64,000 nucleotides of DNA from Desulfospira joergensenii DSM 10085 (GTDB taxonomy: Bacteria; Desulfobacterota; Desulfobacteria; Desulfobacterales; Desulfobacteraceae), in contig NZ_ATUG01000002.1 of assembly GCF_000420085.1 (NCBI RefSeq), forward strand, positions 496,001 through 560,000. The letters run 5' to 3'. This document shows positions 27,153 to 36,535 of the stretch, piece by piece. A program made the translations under genes and the position numbers. How positions within the stretch are numbered: position 1 is the first letter of the stretch; the number at the start of each line of letters is the position of its first letter. The notes under the pieces were generated by a model. That model did no database searches. It saw only the letters and a program-made list of their open reading frames with translations, and was not told the origin of the DNA.

Positions 27153-28610
27153 TTATATGGGAAGGGTGATGGTAAAGGTCGCACCCTGATCCTTTTCACT
27201 ATGTACGTCCAGCCATCCCTTGTGCTCGTTGATGATATTGAAAGCGATGCTCAATCCAAGTCCTGTCCCTTCGTCTTTGGTGGTGAAAAAAGGATTGAAT
27301 ATCTCATCCATGATCTCCCGGGGGATCCCGGGGCCATTGTCACTGATCCTTATCACGGCCACCTTTGTAGAGGGCTCCAGATATTTTTCTTCTTCCTGGA
27401 TGGTGATCAATCCCCCCTGGTCCATGACTTCGCAGGCATTGATAATGATGTTAACCAGGACCTCCTTGAGCTGTTCCAGGTCAATATGGGTTTCCGTGAG
27501 GGGAAGGCGCCGGATTAGTTTTGTCCTCACCCCGTAAGACTCCAGCCGCTGCTCCAGAAGATGAAGGGCGTTGTCCACGGCGGTTGACGGGCTGATTTTC
27601 TTTGTTCTTAATTTGGGGGGGCGGGAAAATTCCAGGAAATTTTCAACGATTTTATTGATCTGTTTGATTTCGCCTGAGATCACGTTGAAATCATCCTGCT
27701 GGTCCCCTGTGAAGTGGCAGGACCGGTTCAGGGAAAAAAGCCTCATTTTTACCGAAGTCAAAGGGTTCCGGATACTGTGGGCAGTCCCTGCGGCAAGCCT
27801 GCCCAGCAGGGCCATCTTCTCCGACTGCATCAGGGTTTCCCGGCTGTGCTTCAACTCTTCATGGGTCTTTTCGGCATTTTCAATCAGTCCGTATACGCTG
27901 TTTTTCAAAGCGGTAACCTCGTTGCCGGAAAATTCGGACCTTCCCATTTTATCGGTTTCCCGGGCAAGCATGCGGATGGGTTCCAAAATATGCCGGGTAA
28001 AAATATAATTGATCAGCAGACTGAAAACGATCACCGTGACAATCCCCAGTAAGGCAATATACCGGAGCCGGTTGGATTCTTTCTGACTTTTTTTGACGGC
28101 CTGGGCAATCTTATCCTTGTGAAAGGATTTAAATTTTTCGCAAAGTTCAAGAATATTTGAAAAATCCTCCCGGATGTCTTTGTGAAGAACAGATCCTCTT
28201 TCGTATTTGCCTGATTTATACAGGGCAATCACCTGGTCTCTGACACGGACATAATTCTCATACCGGGAATGGATCTGGACAACGGCCTGGCGCTCCCATT
28301 CCTCGCTAACAATGGCCTCCACTGTTTTCAGGTGTTCATCAAACCGGGCGCGGTACCGGCTGAGCTGGTCCAGCCATGAGGGATTTTTATCCAGAAGATA
28401 ATAGGATACAAACCCCTTCTGGTTGACAAGGGAGGTGCCAAGGGCTTCGGCAGACTGGTACACAACGATGTTCTTATCAATGATATTTTTAAAAATCTTC
28501 TCGGTCTTGTAGGTGTACCAGATCATGAGAACGGCTCCGATCAGGGTGATGAGCAGGAGAATGGCGTTGACCAGGTAGACTCTGTTTTTAAGGCTTAATT
28601 GGAAGTTCAT
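27153..28610 (-). CDS. Four-helix-bundle/HAMP sensor histidine kinase
   Basis: A 485-residue membrane kinase. Helices near 13-33 and 190-212 flank a mostly helical periplasmic domain of the chemoreceptor/CHASE3 sort, unlike the Cache kinases elsewhere here. HAMP follows (about 213-265), then HisKA with H278 in TAHSIRNPLTSVKM (HSIRNP in place of HEINNP) and an intact HATPase domain ([26 protein letters not shown]). The ATG at 28610 is 16 bases after the preceding receiver stop; a longer frame overlaps that gene. It pairs with the NtrC regulator directly downstream. Confidence 0.87.
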   Translation of the reverse strand: MNFQLSLKNRVYLVNAILLLITLIGAVLMIWYTYKTEKIFKNIIDKNIVVYQSAEALGTSLVNQKGFVSYYLLDKNPSWLDQLSRYRARFDEHLKTVEAIVSEEWERQAVVQIHSRYENYVRVRDQVIALYKSGKYERGSVLHKDIREDFSNILELCEKFKSFHKDKIAQAVKKSQKESNRLRYIALLGIVTVIVFSLLINYIFTRHILEPIRMLARETDKMGRSEFSGNEVTALKNSVYGLIENAEKTHEELKHSRETLMQSEKMALLGRLAAGTAHSIRNPLTSVKMRLFSLNRSCHFTGDQQDDFNVISGEIKQINKIVENFLEFSRPPKLRTKKISPSTAVDNALHLLEQRLESYGVRTKLIRRLPLTETHIDLEQLKEVLVNIIINACEVMDQGGLITIQEEEKYLEPSTKVAVIRISDNGPGIPREIMDEIFNPFFTTKDEGTGLGLSIAFNIINEHKGWLDVHSEKDQGATFTITLPI

Positions 28611-28626
28611 TCCGGCAGGTCCAAGG

Positions 28627-29067
28627 TTAAATGTCTCCGCTTCTTCTGAGCAGGAGCCTTGCCTCGGCCTTACGGATTCTCTCTTCCTGCTCGTCTTTCC
28701 GTTTCCTGGCATTTTCCAGTTTGATCTTTATATCCTGGAAATCAGCCGGTTTCATCAGATAGTCAAATGCCCCCAGTTTCATCCCCTCCACCGCGGTTTC
28801 CGTGGATCCGTGTCCGGTAAGCAAAATCACCTCCACAATGGGAAAACGGGACTTTATCTGCTTTAAGGTTTCTATTCCGTCCATTCCGGGCATCCGTATA
28901 TCTAAAATGACCACGTCAATGGCCATTTTATCAAGTATGTCCAGGGCCTGCCTTCCGCTGTAGGCAATTGAAACCTTTTCACCCTGCTCCCCAAGCCGCA
29001 GGGAAAACATCTCCACAAAATCTTTTTCATCGTCCACGATCAGGACTTTTGCCGGTATCTTTATCAT
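28627..29067 (-). CDS. Stand-alone receiver-domain response regulator
   Basis: A 146-residue receiver: DDEKDF pocket, Asp in VVILDIRMPGMDG, LLTGHGS, YLMKPADF, then a long basic helical tail (KLENARKRKDEQEERIRKAEARLLLRRSG). No output domain. The ATG at 29067 has GGAG nine bases upstream. It lies between a receiver-kinase and a membrane kinase in the block, so it could take phosphate from either. Confidence 0.87.
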   Translation of the reverse strand: MIKIPAKVLIVDDEKDFVEMFSLRLGEQGEKVSIAYSGRQALDILDKMAIDVVILDIRMPGMDGIETLKQIKSRFPIVEVILLTGHGSTETAVEGMKLGAFDYLMKPADFQDIKIKLENARKRKDEQEERIRKAEARLLLRRSGDI

Positions 29068-29113
29068 GGAACCTGTCTCCTTTTCTATTTTTTTAATCAA
29101 ATTATTTATTTGG

Positions 29114-30271
29114 TTATTTGTCCGGGCCGGAGGATTCATGCCGGGGCAGGCTGACCCTAAAACAGGATCCCTTGCCCACCCGGCTTTGTACATCGATTTT
29201 CCCGTTCAGCTTGGAAAGGATCTTGTGTACGACAAAGAGTCCCAGGCCGGTTCCCTCTTCAAAAGGCTTGCTTGAGAAGAAAGGATCAAATATTTTTCCC
29301 AGGTTTTTTTCGGGGATGCCCATCCCGTCATCCTCAATGTCCAGGCGGACGTCATCTTCTGTTTCCAGGACGGTCAGGGTGATGGTCCCCCTCTCCTTTA
29401 CGGCGTCGATAGCATTGTCCAGAAGATTGATCAACACCTGCCTGACCTGATAGGGATCAGTCCATATCATGCAGGCGGCCGGGCCGGTTTCCCGGACCAT
29501 CCGGATGTCTTTGTCCCGGATCTCTTTTTCCAGCAGGCCCAGGGTGTCGTTGAGCAGTTGAATTATATCCACTTGGGAACAGGCAGACTCCTGTTTTTTT
29601 ACATGGCCCAGAAGCTGAAGGGTGATTTTCCGGGCCCGCTGGATGCTGGTGTCAATTTTTTCAAGCCCCTTTATCAGGGCATCCCGTCTCGGAATGGACT
29701 GCATCTCCGGCGAAGCCAGCACCTGGCTCATGAATCCGGCAGACTCGTTGATCACGGCCAGGGGATTGTTGATCTCGTGGGCAATCCCTGTGGACAATGT
29801 CCCCAGGGCGGCCAGGCGCTCGGTATCAATCATCTTTTTTTCCAGTTTTTCCCGGTATCGGGCCTGGGTCTTCCTTTCCGCCTCCAGCCGGATCATATCA
29901 AAAGCCTGGGAAATCTTATTGGCCAGGTGCTCGATCTCCACAGGCTTGGTCAGATAATCAAAAGCCCCTGCCTTGATGCCTTCCACGCCGTCACAGATCA
30001 CGCCGGCCCCTGTCAGCATGATGACCTGGGTCCCCGGGTGCCTCTGTTTGATTGCCTTTAAGGTGTCCATGCCGCCCATGCCCGGCATTTTAACATCCAG
30101 GACAACCACGGCCACAGGGTTGAGCCCAAGGATATCCAGGCACGCCTGTCCGCTTGAAGCCTGCAGGGGAACAAGGCCCCTTTTGCCAAGCCTTCTGGCA
30201 ATGGCATTCCTGAAGTTGTCTTCATCATCCACCAATACCAGGGGATATGACCGGTTCTCTTCTTCTTTCAT
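29114..30271 (-). CDS. Receiver-histidine kinase hybrid (receiver first)
   Basis: A 385-residue soluble protein with a receiver at the N-terminus (Asp in VVVLDVKMPGMGG, LTGAGV, YLTKPVEIE), a short coiled coil, HisKA with H165 in [13 protein letters not shown], and an intact HATPase domain (NLLDNAIDAV, DDGMGI, EEGTGLGLFV). There is no sensor domain or membrane segment, so its own kinase activity is probably set by phosphorylation of its receiver, making it a relay node. It lies between the DASS transporter and another receiver gene in the same transcript. Confidence 0.87.
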   Translation of the reverse strand: MKEEENRSYPLVLVDDEDNFRNAIARRLGKRGLVPLQASSGQACLDILGLNPVAVVVLDVKMPGMGGMDTLKAIKQRHPGTQVIMLTGAGVICDGVEGIKAGAFDYLTKPVEIEHLANKISQAFDMIRLEAERKTQARYREKLEKKMIDTERLAALGTLSTGIAHEINNPLAVINESAGFMSQVLASPEMQSIPRRDALIKGLEKIDTSIQRARKITLQLLGHVKKQESACSQVDIIQLLNDTLGLLEKEIRDKDIRMVRETGPAACMIWTDPYQVRQVLINLLDNAIDAVKERGTITLTVLETEDDVRLDIEDDGMGIPEKNLGKIFDPFFSSKPFEEGTGLGLFVVHKILSKLNGKIDVQSRVGKGSCFRVSLPRHESSGPDK

Positions 30272-30287
30272 CTTTTATCCCTATATA

Positions 30288-31868
30288 TTAAATCAATCCC
30301 AGTATTTTCCACCATACCGCGGCAACCCCCACCAAAACCGTGAGCAGAATCGGAGTGGTCACAAGGCCCAACCGGGTCAGATCCGATGATTTAAAATACC
30401 GGTAAGAGTAAGCAATGGCATTGGGCGGGCACCCGATGACCAGGAGCATGGCAAAGGAGGTGGCCATGCCCAGGCAGAGAGCCAGGATCGTGGGATTCAC
30501 CCCCTCCAGCTGGGCCATGGGGATGACAATGGGCAGGATCAGGGCCGCTGCTGCCACGTTTGCCATGGCATTGGTGACCAATGCTCCGAAAACCCCGACT
30601 CCGATAAAGAGAAAGAGCCAGCCCTTTCCCTGGATCAAAGGAAAAAACAGGTGGGCAAAATAGTCGGCCGCACCGGAATACCCCATGGCAAGCCCCAGGG
30701 AGATGCCGCCTCCAAAGATAAACAAAGCAGTTCCCCATTCCAGGTTGTCGTTGATATCCCGCCATTTCAATACCTTGAACAGGACCAGGGCCGTCACCCC
30801 CAGCATGCCGGACACCGAATAGTCAATGCCGTGAAGTCCCTTGGTCAGCCAGAGACCGAACGAGGCGGCAATAATGATCAGGGCTTTTTTTTCCAGCAGG
30901 GTCAGAGGGCCCAGGTCTTCGTCAAAATCGGGCAGTTTGAACTTGGGATCCGGACGGTATACCAGATATACGACAAACACGGCAATGGGAACCGTTATCA
31001 CTGCCGCCGGCATGGCGTATAAGATCCATTGGAAAAAGGTAATCTCAATTCCGGTAAACTCCTTTAAAAATGCAGCCGAGACCATGCACCTTCCTCCGCC
31101 CACAAGGGAACCCATGCCGCCGCAGGAACAGGCAAAGGGAAGGGAAAGCATCATGAACTTTGCCGTATTGGTATGGGGTTCTATGCCCACGGCCCGCATC
31201 ATGGGCAGCATGGTTACAATACCGATGGCGCATGCGGCTGCATCGTGCATAAAAGAAGAGGAAATCCCCAGTCCGATGGCAATGATAAAGGTAAAACGGG
31301 TCACGCTGTTTCCTGCCGTTTTTATGATATAGTATCCCAGGCGTTTTGTTAAGCCTGCCTTGTCCAGGGCAATGGCAAAGATCAGGCAGCACATGATGAA
31401 AATGACCACCGGATGCATGTAAGGGGCCCAGGCGCTTTTTACATCTGTGATCCCCAGGACGACCAGGGATGCCCCGATGCAGACGGCGGTAATTTCCAGG
31501 GGCACGGGTTCAAAGACAAAAAGAAAGACCAGAACCACAAGAATGGCCAGAAACCTTTTGGCCTTTGGGGAGAGTCCGTCCACATAATCCACCTGAACGG
31601 CTTCAAGGTTCAGATCAAGGGCCTTTTGGGTCAAAAAATTTGCGCTTGCTTCAGAAGTTCCGGGCAGTTTGGCCTCTACAATATAGGCCTGGGACGAGTT
31701 CTCCCCCTCCGTTTTCATTGAAAAATACGGGCCAATATTTTCCATAAGTCTTTGGCCGACATCTCCTGTGATTTTAAATTGTGTTCCCTCGGGTCTCGGC
31801 ACAAGGAACACGATCACCCCAAGCAATACAGCCACACAAAGCTTAAATTCATTGGTTTTATAAAACAT
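30288..31868 (-). CDS. SLC13/DASS-family anion transporter
   Basis: A 526-residue secondary transporter. Helix 1 (about 10-26) is followed by an external loop of about 70 residues and then the membrane core from about 107. The two substrate hairpins are CSCGGMGSLVGGGRC and VIGCPPNAIAYSYRY, both recognisable but non-standard. Sulfate, sulfonates or dicarboxylates are the family's substrates; sequence alone does not choose. It is central in a minus-strand block with two receivers and a Cache kinase before it and three more signalling genes after it, so its use is probably tightly regulated. It is distinct from the 615-residue DASS gene. Confidence 0.85.
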   Translation of the reverse strand: MFYKTNEFKLCVAVLLGVIVFLVPRPEGTQFKITGDVGQRLMENIGPYFSMKTEGENSSQAYIVEAKLPGTSEASANFLTQKALDLNLEAVQVDYVDGLSPKAKRFLAILVVLVFLFVFEPVPLEITAVCIGASLVVLGITDVKSAWAPYMHPVVIFIMCCLIFAIALDKAGLTKRLGYYIIKTAGNSVTRFTFIIAIGLGISSSFMHDAAACAIGIVTMLPMMRAVGIEPHTNTAKFMMLSLPFACSCGGMGSLVGGGRCMVSAAFLKEFTGIEITFFQWILYAMPAAVITVPIAVFVVYLVYRPDPKFKLPDFDEDLGPLTLLEKKALIIIAASFGLWLTKGLHGIDYSVSGMLGVTALVLFKVLKWRDINDNLEWGTALFIFGGGISLGLAMGYSGAADYFAHLFFPLIQGKGWLFLFIGVGVFGALVTNAMANVAAAALILPIVIPMAQLEGVNPTILALCLGMATSFAMLLVIGCPPNAIAYSYRYFKSSDLTRLGLVTTPILLTVLVGVAAVWWKILGLI

Positions 31869-31877
31869 CTTTTCTCC

Positions 31878-32318
31878 TTAGGTTCTGCGAATTTGAAATC
31901 GGCTGTCATCGTCTGTATTACGGTCCCCAGGCCGGTTCAGGGTTTGGTAGGCCTGATCAATTTTATCCATGAGTTCGGCCAGGTCACAGGGCTTTGTCAG
32001 ATAATCAAAGGCGCCGAACTTCAATCCCTCACGGGTTGATGATCCGTGTCCGGTCAGGATGATGACCGGAAGCTCGGGCGCCATGGTTTTCATTATTTTC
32101 AAAACCTCTATGCCGTCCATGTCTTCCATCTTCAAGTCAAGGACAATCACGTGGAAATCCTTTTTGCGAAGAATCTGTATGGCCTGGGTTCCGGAATATG
32201 CTTTGGTCGCCTGGATGGACCGCCTGGAAAGCCGGTTGGACAGAACATCCAGAAACCCTTTTTCGTCATCCACAAGCAGAACCTCTATGTTTTTTTTCTT
32301 TCGGGAATCCCGGGTCAT
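31878..32318 (-). CDS. Stand-alone receiver-domain response regulator
   Basis: A 146-residue receiver: DDEKGF pocket, Asp in VIVLDLKMEDMDG (the usual Pro-Gly is Glu-Asp here), ILTGHGS, YLTKPCDLAEL and a short tail. No output domain. It lies 9 bases from the preceding receiver gene and 9 bases before the DASS gene, so it belongs to the same transcript. Confidence 0.87.
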   Translation of the reverse strand: MTRDSRKKKNIEVLLVDDEKGFLDVLSNRLSRRSIQATKAYSGTQAIQILRKKDFHVIVLDLKMEDMDGIEVLKIMKTMAPELPVIILTGHGSSTREGLKFGAFDYLTKPCDLAELMDKIDQAYQTLNRPGDRNTDDDSRFQIRRT

Positions 32319-32326
32319 GATGTCAC

Positions 32327-32758
32327 CTATGCCATGCGCCCGGTGATCTCTTTCATCCGGGCCTCAACGATTTTTTCTTCATGTCTTCTTTTTTTGTTTG
32401 CGGCATCATTGGCCTTGCCCAGCAGAAGATCGATGTCACAGGGTTTGAGCAGATAATCAAAAGCCCCGAGTTTCATGCCGTCGATGGCGGTTTCCACCGT
32501 GGCATGGCCGGTGAGCATGATCACCTCCACAAGGGGATATTGTCTTTTGATTTCATTTAATGTCTCAATTCCGTCCATGCCCGGCATTTTCACGTCAAGG
32601 ATGACCGCATCAATATTTTTTTTCTCCTCCAGTTCAGCCAGGGCATCCTTTCCGCTGCAGGCCTTGTGGACGATGACCTTTCTTTTTTCCAACCGCTTTG
32701 CAATGGTTTCCAAAAAGGCTTTTTCATCATCTACGAGCAATAATCTTATGGATTGCAT
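32327..32758 (-). CDS. Stand-alone receiver-domain response regulator
   Basis: A 143-residue receiver: DDEKAF pocket, Asp in AVILDVKMPGMDG, MLTGHAT, YLLKPCDIDLL and a basic tail. No output domain. It begins one base after the dCache kinase ends, so it is very likely that kinase's partner. Confidence 0.88.
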   Translation of the reverse strand: MQSIRLLLVDDEKAFLETIAKRLEKRKVIVHKACSGKDALAELEEKKNIDAVILDVKMPGMDGIETLNEIKRQYPLVEVIMLTGHATVETAIDGMKLGAFDYLLKPCDIDLLLGKANDAANKKRRHEEKIVEARMKEITGRMA

Positions 32759-32759
32759 C

Positions 32760-34499
32760 TTAATTCTCCTCGTTCTCTGTTAGTGATTTTGTGCCTAAAT
32801 CTGTTTCTCCGGTCCCTTCATCCGGGCAGGGCAGGCAGATCTTAAATTGAGTTCCCACATCCACCTGGCTTGCCACCTCTATTTCCCCGCCCATCTTCTG
32901 GATGATGCCGTAGCATATGGACAGTCCTAGGCCGGTTCCCTTGCCCACCGGCTTGGTGGTGAAAAAAGGATCAAAAATCCTGTCCAGGTTGTCCTTTGGG
33001 ATCCCGGGACCGTTATCTTTTATGGAAATAATCAGGCCGTCATTTTTAATGAGCCTGGTTTCGATCTGGATGATTCCCCCTGTTTTTTCCATGGCGTCAA
33101 TGGCATTGTTGATCAGATTCAGAATGACCTGCTGGAGTTCAGAGGGAGATATCCGTATATATGGGATGTTTTCGCCCAGGCGGGTCTGGATGGTGATATT
33201 GTTGTATTTTGCCATTTGAAGGGTAAGAGATACGATTTCCCTGACCGCATCGTTGATCTGGACATCTTTTAATTTGAAATCGGTCTTTCTGGCAAAACTG
33301 AGCAGCTTGTGGGTAATTTCCTTGCATCTTCTCCCCTGGGTATTGATCTGCCGCAGGGCCCGGGAGATCTCATCCATATTTTTTACCTGGTCCGGATCCT
33401 CTTCTTCCATGAGATCTTCGATCCAGCCCGCCTCCTCAATCATGATGGCCACGGGATTGTTGATTTCGTGGGCTATGCCTGCAGCAAGTTCTCCTATGGT
33501 GGCCAGTTTCCCGCTCTCCACCACCTGTTTGTTCATATCCTCGCTCTTCTGGTCCGCATTTGAGATTAATCTGACAATGTTTCTGGGAAGGACAAAGGCC
33601 AGGGAGAGAACCGCGCCGCAGCCCAGGATCATTATGATCAGGGAGGGCAGCTGGGCTTTCCATACATCATGAAAGGCATCCTGCAGGTCCTGGCGGAACA
33701 CCATGAGCCAGTCTATATTTTTGAGCATGGATGTGACATGGATGTATGGGTTGCCGTCGGCATCCTTTTTCCTTGTAAAGAGAGTCTTACCCTCCCTGTA
33801 TTGGTTGCGGTCGGCCACGGGGAGAATGCCGGCCCGCCTGATTCTGGCGTTTGTCTGGGTCTGCAGGAGACCCTGGGGATTGACGATGAAGGCGATACCG
33901 GTTTTTCCGATATGGATATTCTCCACAAGGGAATTAAATTCGGCAAAGTTAATGGTGGACCGGAGGATATAATCGGCATCGTTCAGCCGGACTTTCACCG
34001 CAATGATAAAATGGGGGTGACCCCGTAATCCTGCAAATACGTCGCTGATATAATAGGGCATGTCCATTGCTTTCCGGAACCAGTCTGCCTCGGCATAATC
34101 GGCTTCCTCAAGGTTGAAAGGCCCCTCATAGGCAAACTGGATTCCCCTGTCGTTGATCAGCCCAAGATCTGTGAATGTGTCTCCGTATTCCTTTTTCAAC
34201 AGGTTCATGCTGTTGTGCAAAAAACGTTCGGGTTTCTCGTCACTGATCTTTAAAAACCAGGCAATGGTCCGGATGTTTCTCAGCTTTTCCGATAAAAAGG
34301 TGTCGATATTCTGGGTATGCTTTTGAACCAGCTCTGAAATATGGGCCTGGATCTTTTCCGTATAGGTATGGTTGAACCGGTAAAACAGGATGCCCGCGGC
34401 CAGGACCATGGGAAGAAATGAAACAATAAGGATAAGAACCCGGATTTTCCGGGTCAATGTCAGATAAAATGTCTGCCGGCTGGATAAAGAATCTACCAT
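32760..34499 (-). CDS. dCache sensor histidine kinase
   Basis: A 579-residue membrane kinase, first gene of the minus-strand block. Helices near 18-40 and 285-308 flank a double-Cache domain with the local motif ([32 protein letters not shown]). HisKA carries H344 in [11 protein letters not shown]; the HATPase boxes [16 protein letters not shown] and [10 protein letters not shown] are intact. GAGGA precedes the ATG. The sensor is related to those at 17602, 44878 and 49160, so these are products of duplication with likely different ligands. Confidence 0.9.
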   Translation of the reverse strand: MVDSLSSRQTFYLTLTRKIRVLILIVSFLPMVLAAGILFYRFNHTYTEKIQAHISELVQKHTQNIDTFLSEKLRNIRTIAWFLKISDEKPERFLHNSMNLLKKEYGDTFTDLGLINDRGIQFAYEGPFNLEEADYAEADWFRKAMDMPYYISDVFAGLRGHPHFIIAVKVRLNDADYILRSTINFAEFNSLVENIHIGKTGIAFIVNPQGLLQTQTNARIRRAGILPVADRNQYREGKTLFTRKKDADGNPYIHVTSMLKNIDWLMVFRQDLQDAFHDVWKAQLPSLIIMILGCGAVLSLAFVLPRNIVRLISNADQKSEDMNKQVVESGKLATIGELAAGIAHEINNPVAIMIEEAGWIEDLMEEEDPDQVKNMDEISRALRQINTQGRRCKEITHKLLSFARKTDFKLKDVQINDAVREIVSLTLQMAKYNNITIQTRLGENIPYIRISPSELQQVILNLINNAIDAMEKTGGIIQIETRLIKNDGLIISIKDNGPGIPKDNLDRIFDPFFTTKPVGKGTGLGLSICYGIIQKMGGEIEVASQVDVGTQFKICLPCPDEGTGETDLGTKSLTENEEN

Positions 34500-34687
34500 T
34501 GCATCCTCGTTTAAAGTGTCCGTCCAAAGCCCTACAGATCTTGAATTTACAAGATATATGCCAGGGGAAATTCAAATCATTTCAGCCGCAACCTTTTGGA
34601 AAGATGGGGAAAATGGATTTTTATTTTTATGGACAGAGAAAGGGGGTGTCAGGTTATTTTACAGAATGTAAATCATCTGAACAAAAA

Positions 34688-34701
34688 GCAAGGGGATGTC
34701 C
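34688..34701 (-). promoter_or_regulatory. Candidate sigma-54 promoter of the signalling/DASS block
   Basis: On the minus strand GG (34701-34700) and GC (34689-34688) are 10 bases apart and the -12 half reads TTGCT; the -24 half (GGGACAT) is a weak match. Predicted start near 34676, about 177 bases before the kinase ATG. Confidence 0.35.
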
Positions 34702-34756
34702 CGGGCATAAAAGATCGGGCCTTATTCCTCGATCATTGAGTGAGCCAGGCCAGGGG

Positions 34757-34784
34757 CTCTGGTTCGACAATACCTGAACCAGAG
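34757..34784. repeat. Perfect 9-base inverted repeat
   Basis: CTCTGGTTC at 34757-34765 and GAACCAGAG at 34776-34784 with a 10-base spacer. Its distance upstream of the possible sigma-54 site (about 80-110 bases from the predicted start) is where an NtrC-type activator would bind; an RNA hairpin is the alternative. Confidence 0.6.
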
Positions 34785-35017
34785 GCGGGAGCTTTAAAGC
34801 CCCCCCCTATACAGGGGCGGACGTTTGTTCAAGAGAAAAAGGTCCCGGCTCAGTATTGAAAAACAAATTATCTGCCGGGGCGTCCATTGAAAGCCTGGAA
34901 ATGGATCCGATGATCTGCAGAAATGATTCATGACCGGCACGATACCGGCCATTCCGTTAAGATGCGCGGCCGGGAACATGGCGGGATCTTTGTTTTTTTG
35001 GGAAGAAGCGCTCATCT

Positions 35018-35785
35018 TCACTGCTCCTTTTCCAGATTGCCGGAATCAATTATTCTGAAAATCTCCTTCTCTTCCATTTCAAAATATCCCTTTAAGTCCT
35101 TTTGGGTAAAATTCACAAGCCTTTTTAGCCCTGCAATGGTTCCCAGGCTGCAGGCGGCGAACTTGAAGGCAGTCTCCCGGGCTGTACCGTCCAGATTCCA
35201 GGGAGGCACGACACGGTCCACAAGACCGAGTTCCAGGGCCTTGTCAGCATGAATATTCCTGTTTAGAAGAAGGGTTTCCCAGATATTGGCGCTTCTTGCC
35301 AGCTTTGAAAGGAGAAAGGGACTGCCGCCCACCGGGATCATTCCCAGGTCAAGATAGGGATTGTGGAATATGGTGTCATGGGAAGCGATCCTGTAATCGC
35401 AGGCCAGGCTGACATTGAGAAAGAGTGAAATCACGGAGCCCGAGCAGACATGGATGACAATCCGGTTCAGGTTGATAATCCCGAGAATCAACTGACTTGT
35501 CATGTTGAACAGCCTGTGGATGCCGATCCTGTCCATGGTTCGGCTTTTTTCCCTGATGAAACGGGAGTAGGCCTCACAACCGGTTTTACTAAAATCAGAG
35601 TTAAGCAGGATTACTTTGATTCTGTCTGATTTGGAAATGCTCTCAATAAAATTGATCACAATGTCCCGCCGGGTAAAATCGATCAGGTGATCGAGAAGAT
35701 TTTCCTTGAATCTGATCTGGAGGATTTCGTTCTCCTGACGGGCCGTAAAAAAGTCGAAATTTTTTTCCAGTGTATGCGTTTCCAT
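35018..35785 (-). CDS. Degenerate crotonase-superfamily protein
   Basis: A 255-residue crotonase-fold protein. The ACDYRIAS strand-helix, HNPYLDLGMIPVGGSPFLLSKL and ALELGLVDRVVPPWNL segments are plainly those of enoyl-CoA hydratase/isomerase relatives. The oxyanion-hole region is not: the GGG before LACD reads SLF (SGSVISLFLNVSLACD), and the usual FCAGAD loop reads KTGCEA. Such changes argue against normal enoyl-CoA hydratase chemistry, so it may bind acyl-CoA without catalysis or catalyse something else. It is 20 bases downstream of the AcuB-like gene and shares its sigma-54 promoter. Confidence 0.75.
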   Translation of the reverse strand: METHTLEKNFDFFTARQENEILQIRFKENLLDHLIDFTRRDIVINFIESISKSDRIKVILLNSDFSKTGCEAYSRFIREKSRTMDRIGIHRLFNMTSQLILGIINLNRIVIHVCSGSVISLFLNVSLACDYRIASHDTIFHNPYLDLGMIPVGGSPFLLSKLARSANIWETLLLNRNIHADKALELGLVDRVVPPWNLDGTARETAFKFAACSLGTIAGLKRLVNFTQKDLKGYFEMEEKEIFRIIDSGNLEKEQ

Positions 35786-35805
35786 TCATGCCTCCTGATC
35801 CTTTT

Positions 35806-36483
35806 TTAGTAAAGCTTTCTGAAATTCCTAGACAAGTCAGCGACATAATTGAGTTCTCCTGCCTGGAGAAAGCGTTCCACCAGGCTGTCGAATTTTTCAG
35901 GGTCAATGTCAAATGTGTGAAAAACCACCTTCCTGAATCCTTCTTCAATATCATCGTAGGAGGTCATGATGCTGCACAGCCGTCCCCCGCTGCCGCGGAC
36001 CATATCTGTCAGAAGCTTGATGGTACCGGGCCTGTCCTGGAGCTTAAATGAAAAAATCTGTCCCTTATTGGCCACACCGGTAAAAGAAACAAAACACCTG
36101 AAGATATCGCTTTTGGTGATCACTCCCCGTAATTTTTCTTCATGATCCACTACGGGCAGTCCGGAGATGCCGTTACCCAGCATGAGCCCGGCCGCTTCGT
36201 CAATGGTCTGATCCCAATCTATGGTGATCACGGGTCTGGACATTATTGACCCGATTTCAACGGAATCCATTAAAGATCTTATTTCATACTGGTCCAGGGT
36301 GGTGGCATCCGAGGGCATGGCCTTTTTAATATCCCCATCCGTTATAACCCCGGTAATTTTCCCTGAGTTTATTACGGGAAGCATGGAAATCACCCGTGTC
36401 CGGAACAACTTGGCCGCATCGTTCATGGAATCCTTGGGGTCAATGGTTACAACGGATTTGCTCATCCAATCTTTTATCAACAT
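35806..36483 (-). CDS. AcuB-like CBS-ACT protein
   Basis: A 225-residue cytoplasmic protein: two CBS motifs (about 1-55 and 75-135; VITDGDIKKAM and GVITKSDIFRCF) followed by an ACT-like domain (about 145-215; FSFKLQDRPGTIKLLTDMV). This is the AcuB architecture; in Bacillus AcuB is encoded with the acetyltransferase AcuA and deacetylase AcuC that control acetyl-CoA synthetase. CBS pairs bind adenine nucleotides and ACT domains bind small metabolites. A very good sigma-54 promoter lies 53 bases upstream, so expression needs an NtrC-type activator. It is the first gene of a pair with the crotonase-like gene. Confidence 0.82.
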   Translation of the reverse strand: MLIKDWMSKSVVTIDPKDSMNDAAKLFRTRVISMLPVINSGKITGVITDGDIKKAMPSDATTLDQYEIRSLMDSVEIGSIMSRPVITIDWDQTIDEAAGLMLGNGISGLPVVDHEEKLRGVITKSDIFRCFVSFTGVANKGQIFSFKLQDRPGTIKLLTDMVRGSGGRLCSIMTSYDDIEEGFRKVVFHTFDIDPEKFDSLVERFLQAGELNYVADLSRNFRKLY

Positions 36484-36535
36484 GTTCGCCTCCTGTTTAT
36501 TTCAGATTCATTTGCTGCCCTTATCCTTGATCTGA

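Larger units (their letters stand above)
34500..35017. other. Intergenic region upstream of the kinase-receiver-DASS block
   Basis: No credible gene in 518 bases. It contains a possible sigma-54 site on the minus strand (34688-34701) and, further upstream of it, a perfect inverted repeat (34757-34784) followed by the palindrome GCTTTAAAGC (34791-34800). Confidence 0.6.

Noticed and set aside
34741-34820. Known riboswitch (c-di-GMP, cobalamin or guanidine type)
   Set aside because: The conserved core sequences of these classes are not present; only simple dyads are seen.
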